From the NCBI GenBank assembly GCA_034666985.1, contig JAXDKS010000024.1:62001-126000 (forward strand): a DNA stretch of 64,000 bases. The letters are read 5' to 3'. Below are positions 62,114 through 64,000 of the stretch, one piece after another. The notes below the pieces were generated by a model. That model ran no database searches. It saw only the letters and a program-made list of their open reading frames with translations, and had not been told where the DNA came from. The stretch's first letter is position 1; each line of letters starts with the position of its first letter. A program made the translations under genes and the position numbers. This stretch comes from DATARR01 sp034666985 (GTDB taxonomy: Bacteria; Acidobacteriota; Thermoanaerobaculia; Multivoradales; UBA5704).

Positions 62114-62599
62114 TTACCGTTTGGACTGCCAGCGCTTGGGATTATCACGAATGTATTGGCGGATGCGGTTCAATTCCTTGAGATTTTCAACGATGGTGTC
62201 GTGGAACCTTTCCTGCCAGGCGAACTCGGAATGACCCAGGGACCGAACGACCTTGGTCACCTTTGCCTTGAACTGGCCGATGATCCCTCCGAGAGGCAGG
62301 GATTCGAGACCGCCCAGGATCAACAGGCCGTGGAGGTGGTCAGGCATCACGATCGACTCGTCCAGGGTCACCTGTGGGTGTCGTCGCGGAATCTGACGCC
62401 ATTCCCTGGCGACGACCTCACCGTAGGGCGAAAGGACCACCCCGCTGCCCACCACCTCACCCAGGCATCGGATCCGACATTGGGTGCAAATCGTCACATG
62501 GTAGAACCCGGGCCGTCGATAATCCCAACGGCTCCACCGCGCGGGCGCCACGCGGTACCGGTTCCGAAACAATGGCTGGGAATCATCGTTGGACGCCAT
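62114..62599 (-). CDS. REP-associated tyrosine transposase (IS200/Y1 family)
   Basis: The protein is 161 residues long. The HUH metal site is MPDHLHGLLIL, and the Tyr nucleophile is probably in IRQYIRDNPKRW near the C terminus. The N terminus WDYRRPGFYHVTICTQ is typical of RAYTs. Such proteins cut REP hairpins; the gene is bracketed by REP arms of which it may be the maker. Intact, without frameshift. Confidence 0.93.
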   Translation of the reverse strand: MASNDDSQPLFRNRYRVAPARWSRWDYRRPGFYHVTICTQCRIRCLGEVVGSGVVLSPYGEVVAREWRQIPRRHPQVTLDESIVMPDHLHGLLILGGLESLPLGGIIGQFKAKVTKVVRSLGHSEFAWQERFHDTIVENLKELNRIRQYIRDNPKRWQSKR

Positions 62600-62632
62600 G
62601 CGTAACCGGAATCATACCCGTTTAACTCCAAT

Positions 62633-62749
62633 AATCGCCACCCACCGCCAACGCGATACCGTCCCGTAGAGACGGCCCAGACCCGATACGACACCCCTGT
62701 CGTCTACCACGGGGACGTCGGGCCGTCTCTTGTTCGCAGGCCACCGTCG
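62633..62749. repeat. Right REP arm of the RAYT unit
   Basis: Inverted partner of 61971-62086, nearly identical over its whole length, including the internal GACGGCCC/GGGCCGTC hairpin. Confidence 0.88.
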
Positions 62750-62847
62750 GTCCCCACGGGATGGCGGGGCCTCCTCGTCTCTCCCGCGCGGGGATGGCGG
62801 CGCGTCCACGTCGATCCCGCCCTGGAAACGGCGCCCACAAGGGAGGA

Positions 62848-62893
62848 CGTCGGGCCGTCTCCTGTTTGCATGCCACCGTCGGTCCCACACGGC
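62848..62893. repeat. Partial third REP copy
   Basis: ACGTCGGGCCGTCTCCTG to ACCGTCGGTCCC repeats 62714-62756 in direct orientation with a few changes. The rest of 62750-62946 holds no gene that I can support. Confidence 0.8.
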
Positions 62894-62946
62894 AAACGCC
62901 CTGCCCGCAGACCACCCGCGGTTCCGCCCCCCCGCCCCCCACCCCC

Positions 62947-62976
62947 TTGACAACGCCTCCTCTCAACGTGTACTCT
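62947..62976 (+). promoter_or_regulatory. Sigma-70-like promoter of the cold-shock genes
   Basis: TTGACA (62947-62952) and TACTCT (62971-62976) are separated by 18 bases, upstream of a leader of about 110 bases before the first cold-shock ATG. Confidence 0.6.
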
Positions 62977-63024
62977 CCCTAGGTCAGGCACAGAACAAGC
63001 CTGTCGCAGCACCCAGAGAACGGC

Positions 63025-63056
63025 AAAGGGACCTGGTTTCGACGGGTCCCTTTTTT
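63025..63056 (+). terminator. Leader hairpin with U-run, attenuator candidate
   Basis: AAAGGGACC (63025-63033) pairs with GGTCCCTTT and is followed by a run of T to 63056. It lies inside the leader of the first cold-shock gene, after the promoter at 62947. Confidence 0.6.
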
Positions 63057-63091
63057 GCGTTTCTGGACACCATCTCAAGGAGAGTCTGAGC

Positions 63092-63301
63092 ATGCGCATT
63101 ACCGGAAAAGTGAAGTGGTTCAACGACAGCAAGGGATTTGGTTTCATCACGCGGGACGACGGGCAGAAGGATTGCTTCGTCCATCACTCCGCCATCCAGG
63201 GCAACGGCTTCAAGTCCCTGGCCGAGGGTGACAGCGTCGAGTTCGACGTCGTCCAGGGAAACAAGGGCCCCGCCGCAGAGAACGTGACCAAGGCCGGCTG
63301 A
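63092..63301 (+). CDS. Cold-shock protein (CspA family), copy 1
   Basis: A 69-residue single cold-shock domain. RNP1 is KGFGFIT and RNP2 is DCFVHHSAI; VKWFNDSKGF is the N-terminal strand. It binds single-stranded nucleic acid. AAGGAG lies about ten bases before the ATG. A leader hairpin (63025-63056) suggests that its expression is controlled at the RNA level. Confidence 0.95.
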   Translation: MRITGKVKWFNDSKGFGFITRDDGQKDCFVHHSAIQGNGFKSLAEGDSVEFDVVQGNKGPAAENVTKAG

Positions 63302-63411
63302 ACCACCGCACTGCCAATCCGTCCCCATCACCAACGCAGAGACGAGTTTTCCGGGTCCGTTCCCAATTCCAAGTCCTGCGGACCCACACCATAAGAAAGA
63401 GAGAGCAAAGC

Positions 63412-63624
63412 ATGAGCATCACCGGAAGAGTGAAGTGGTTCAACGACAGCAAGGGGTTTGGTTTCATCACGCCGGACGACGGTCAGAAAGACTGCTTCGT
63501 CCACCACTCCGCCATCAAGGGCAACGGCTTCAAGTCGTTGGCCGAAGGTGACAAGGTGGAATTCGACGTGGTCCAGGGCAACAAGGGCCCGGCCGCCGAG
63601 AACGTGACCAAAGTCGCCGGCTGA
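63412..63624 (+). CDS. Cold-shock protein (CspA family), copy 2
   Basis: A 70-residue protein nearly identical to copy 1 (one extra C-terminal residue and a handful of changes; the RNP motifs are the same). The 110-base gap has its own hairpin potential (GGGTCCG near 63353 with CGGACCC near 63379), so the two genes may be separately regulated. It is a recent tandem duplication. Confidence 0.95.
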   Translation: MSITGRVKWFNDSKGFGFITPDDGQKDCFVHHSAIKGNGFKSLAEGDKVEFDVVQGNKGPAAENVTKVAG

Positions 63625-63651
63625 ACCCGCTTCGCTCGCCGATCGATCCAC

Positions 63652-63684
63652 GGGGCCGCTCCGAGATTCGGAGCGGCCCTTTCC
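63652..63684 (+). terminator. Terminator after the cold-shock genes
   Basis: GGGCCGCTCCGA and TCGGAGCGGCCC form a long perfect stem with a short loop, followed by a short T run (TTTCC). Confidence 0.7.
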
Positions 63685-63757
63685 ATTTCAGGCCAGCCTC
63701 ATCTTCAGGCCAGCATCTTCGCCAGCTCGTCCTCCCAGGCGCTAAGATAACCGCCCC

Positions 63758-64000
63758 ATGACCACCCCCGACTGGACCATCGACCCGGACATCCACCGCG
63801 CGGCGACCCTGCCGGCCGAGGTCTACAGCGATCCCCGCTGGTATGGGGCCGCCCGCGAGCGGATCTTCGCCCGGAGCTGGCAGCTCGTGGCGGACACGGA
63901 TGCGGTCAAGGTGCCAGGGCAGACCTGTCCGTTCACCCTGCTCGAGGGAATGCTGGACGAGCCCCTCGTCCTCACCCGCGACTCCAAGGACGAGCTCCAC
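63758..64000 (+). CDS. Rieske-type ring-hydroxylating oxygenase alpha subunit (partial)
   Basis: The first 81 residues (from the ATG at 63758) read DPDIHRAATLPAEVYSDPRW, then ARERIFARSWQLVADTDAVK, the usual N terminus of oxygenase alpha subunits before the Rieske CxH motif, which would lie beyond the window edge. The family call is therefore tentative. Confidence 0.75.
   Translation, partial: MTTPDWTIDPDIHRAATLPAEVYSDPRWYGAARERIFARSWQLVADTDAVKVPGQTCPFTLLEGMLDEPLVLTRDSKDELH

Larger units (their letters stand above)
61971..62749 (-). mobile_element. RAYT transposase unit with inverted REP arms
   Basis: The two arms (61971-62086 and 62633-62749) are inverted copies that differ at only a few positions. 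Each arm contains a hairpin, AGAGACGGCCC pairing with GGGCCGTCTCT. The transposase gene lies between them. No target-site duplication was identified. Confidence 0.85.

Noticed and set aside
63530..64000. Minus-strand frame across the window's right end
   Set aside because: It is antisense to the second cold-shock gene and to the Rieske oxygenase start, both of which have clear motifs.

Overview
The window is a GC-rich bacterial chromosome segment. Most genes are strongly biased to G/C third positions, and metabolic operons are interrupted by accessory islands. The mix of a large FAAL/polyketide synthase, secreted multicopper oxidase and SCO proteins, AceK, tandem cold-shock genes and Tat-exported molybdo-hydroxylase subunits would fit Acidobacteriota (Thermoanaerobaculia-like) or a similar environmental high-GC lineage. 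This is only an impression; no rRNA or tRNA is present to fix the taxonomy.

Layout. 1-4639 (minus): a periplasmic xanthine-dehydrogenase-family operon (2Fe-2S, Mo and FAD subunits), a tiny Cys-rich protein and a partial DUF1326 protein. 4863-8823 (plus): a small secreted protein with a clear terminator, a HEAT/CHAT-protease gene with an apparent single-base frameshift, a membrane/coiled-coil protein, an array of five 43-bp palindrome-bearing repeats and a sunset-domain protein. 9374-19132 (plus): a 7-deazaguanine DNA modification island: queC, queE, queD and folE2 make preQ0; then a YaaA/DUF6884-like protein, DpdA flanked by two DpdB/DGQHR proteins, a third larger DGQHR protein and an HNH endonuclease. 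19185-23163: a lone DarG-like macro domain, a nuclease-fold/PIN gene pair followed by a remnant copy of the macro gene, an outer-membrane protein, and a DUF3037/HipA-like kinase pair. 23601-33047 (minus): an MZA-type defence operon (Vsr, cytosine methyltransferase, GHKL/MutL-like ATPase, Z1 ATPase, PD-(D/E)XK protein, AIPR). 33294-36841 (plus): a lipoprotein and a second compact Vsr/methyltransferase/restriction-enzyme set.

36854-49635 (minus) is a lipid or polyketide cluster: desaturase, radical SAM protein, a 2847-residue FAAL-ACP-KS-AT-DH-KR-ACP-TE synthase and a long-chain acyl-CoA synthetase, with a divergent PLP decarboxylase whose 3' end runs into a repeat element. 51483-59287 (minus): an FKBP isomerase and a copper/redox operon with a multicopper oxidase, a degenerate SCO protein, an unknown secreted protein and an SCO-cytochrome c-binding-protein fusion. 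59478-62749: DUF2071, AceK and a REP-associated tyrosine transposase bracketed by near-identical 116-bp inverted arms. 62947-64000 (plus): two cold-shock protein genes behind a promoter and leader hairpin, then the start of a Rieske oxygenase.

The most interesting system is the 9.4-19.1 kb island. It looks like a self-sufficient Dpd pathway in which the usual dpdD-K restriction genes are not seen and a DGQHR protein plus HNH nuclease occupy the restriction position. Together with MZA and the second R-M set, defence functions occupy much of 9.4-36.8 kb.
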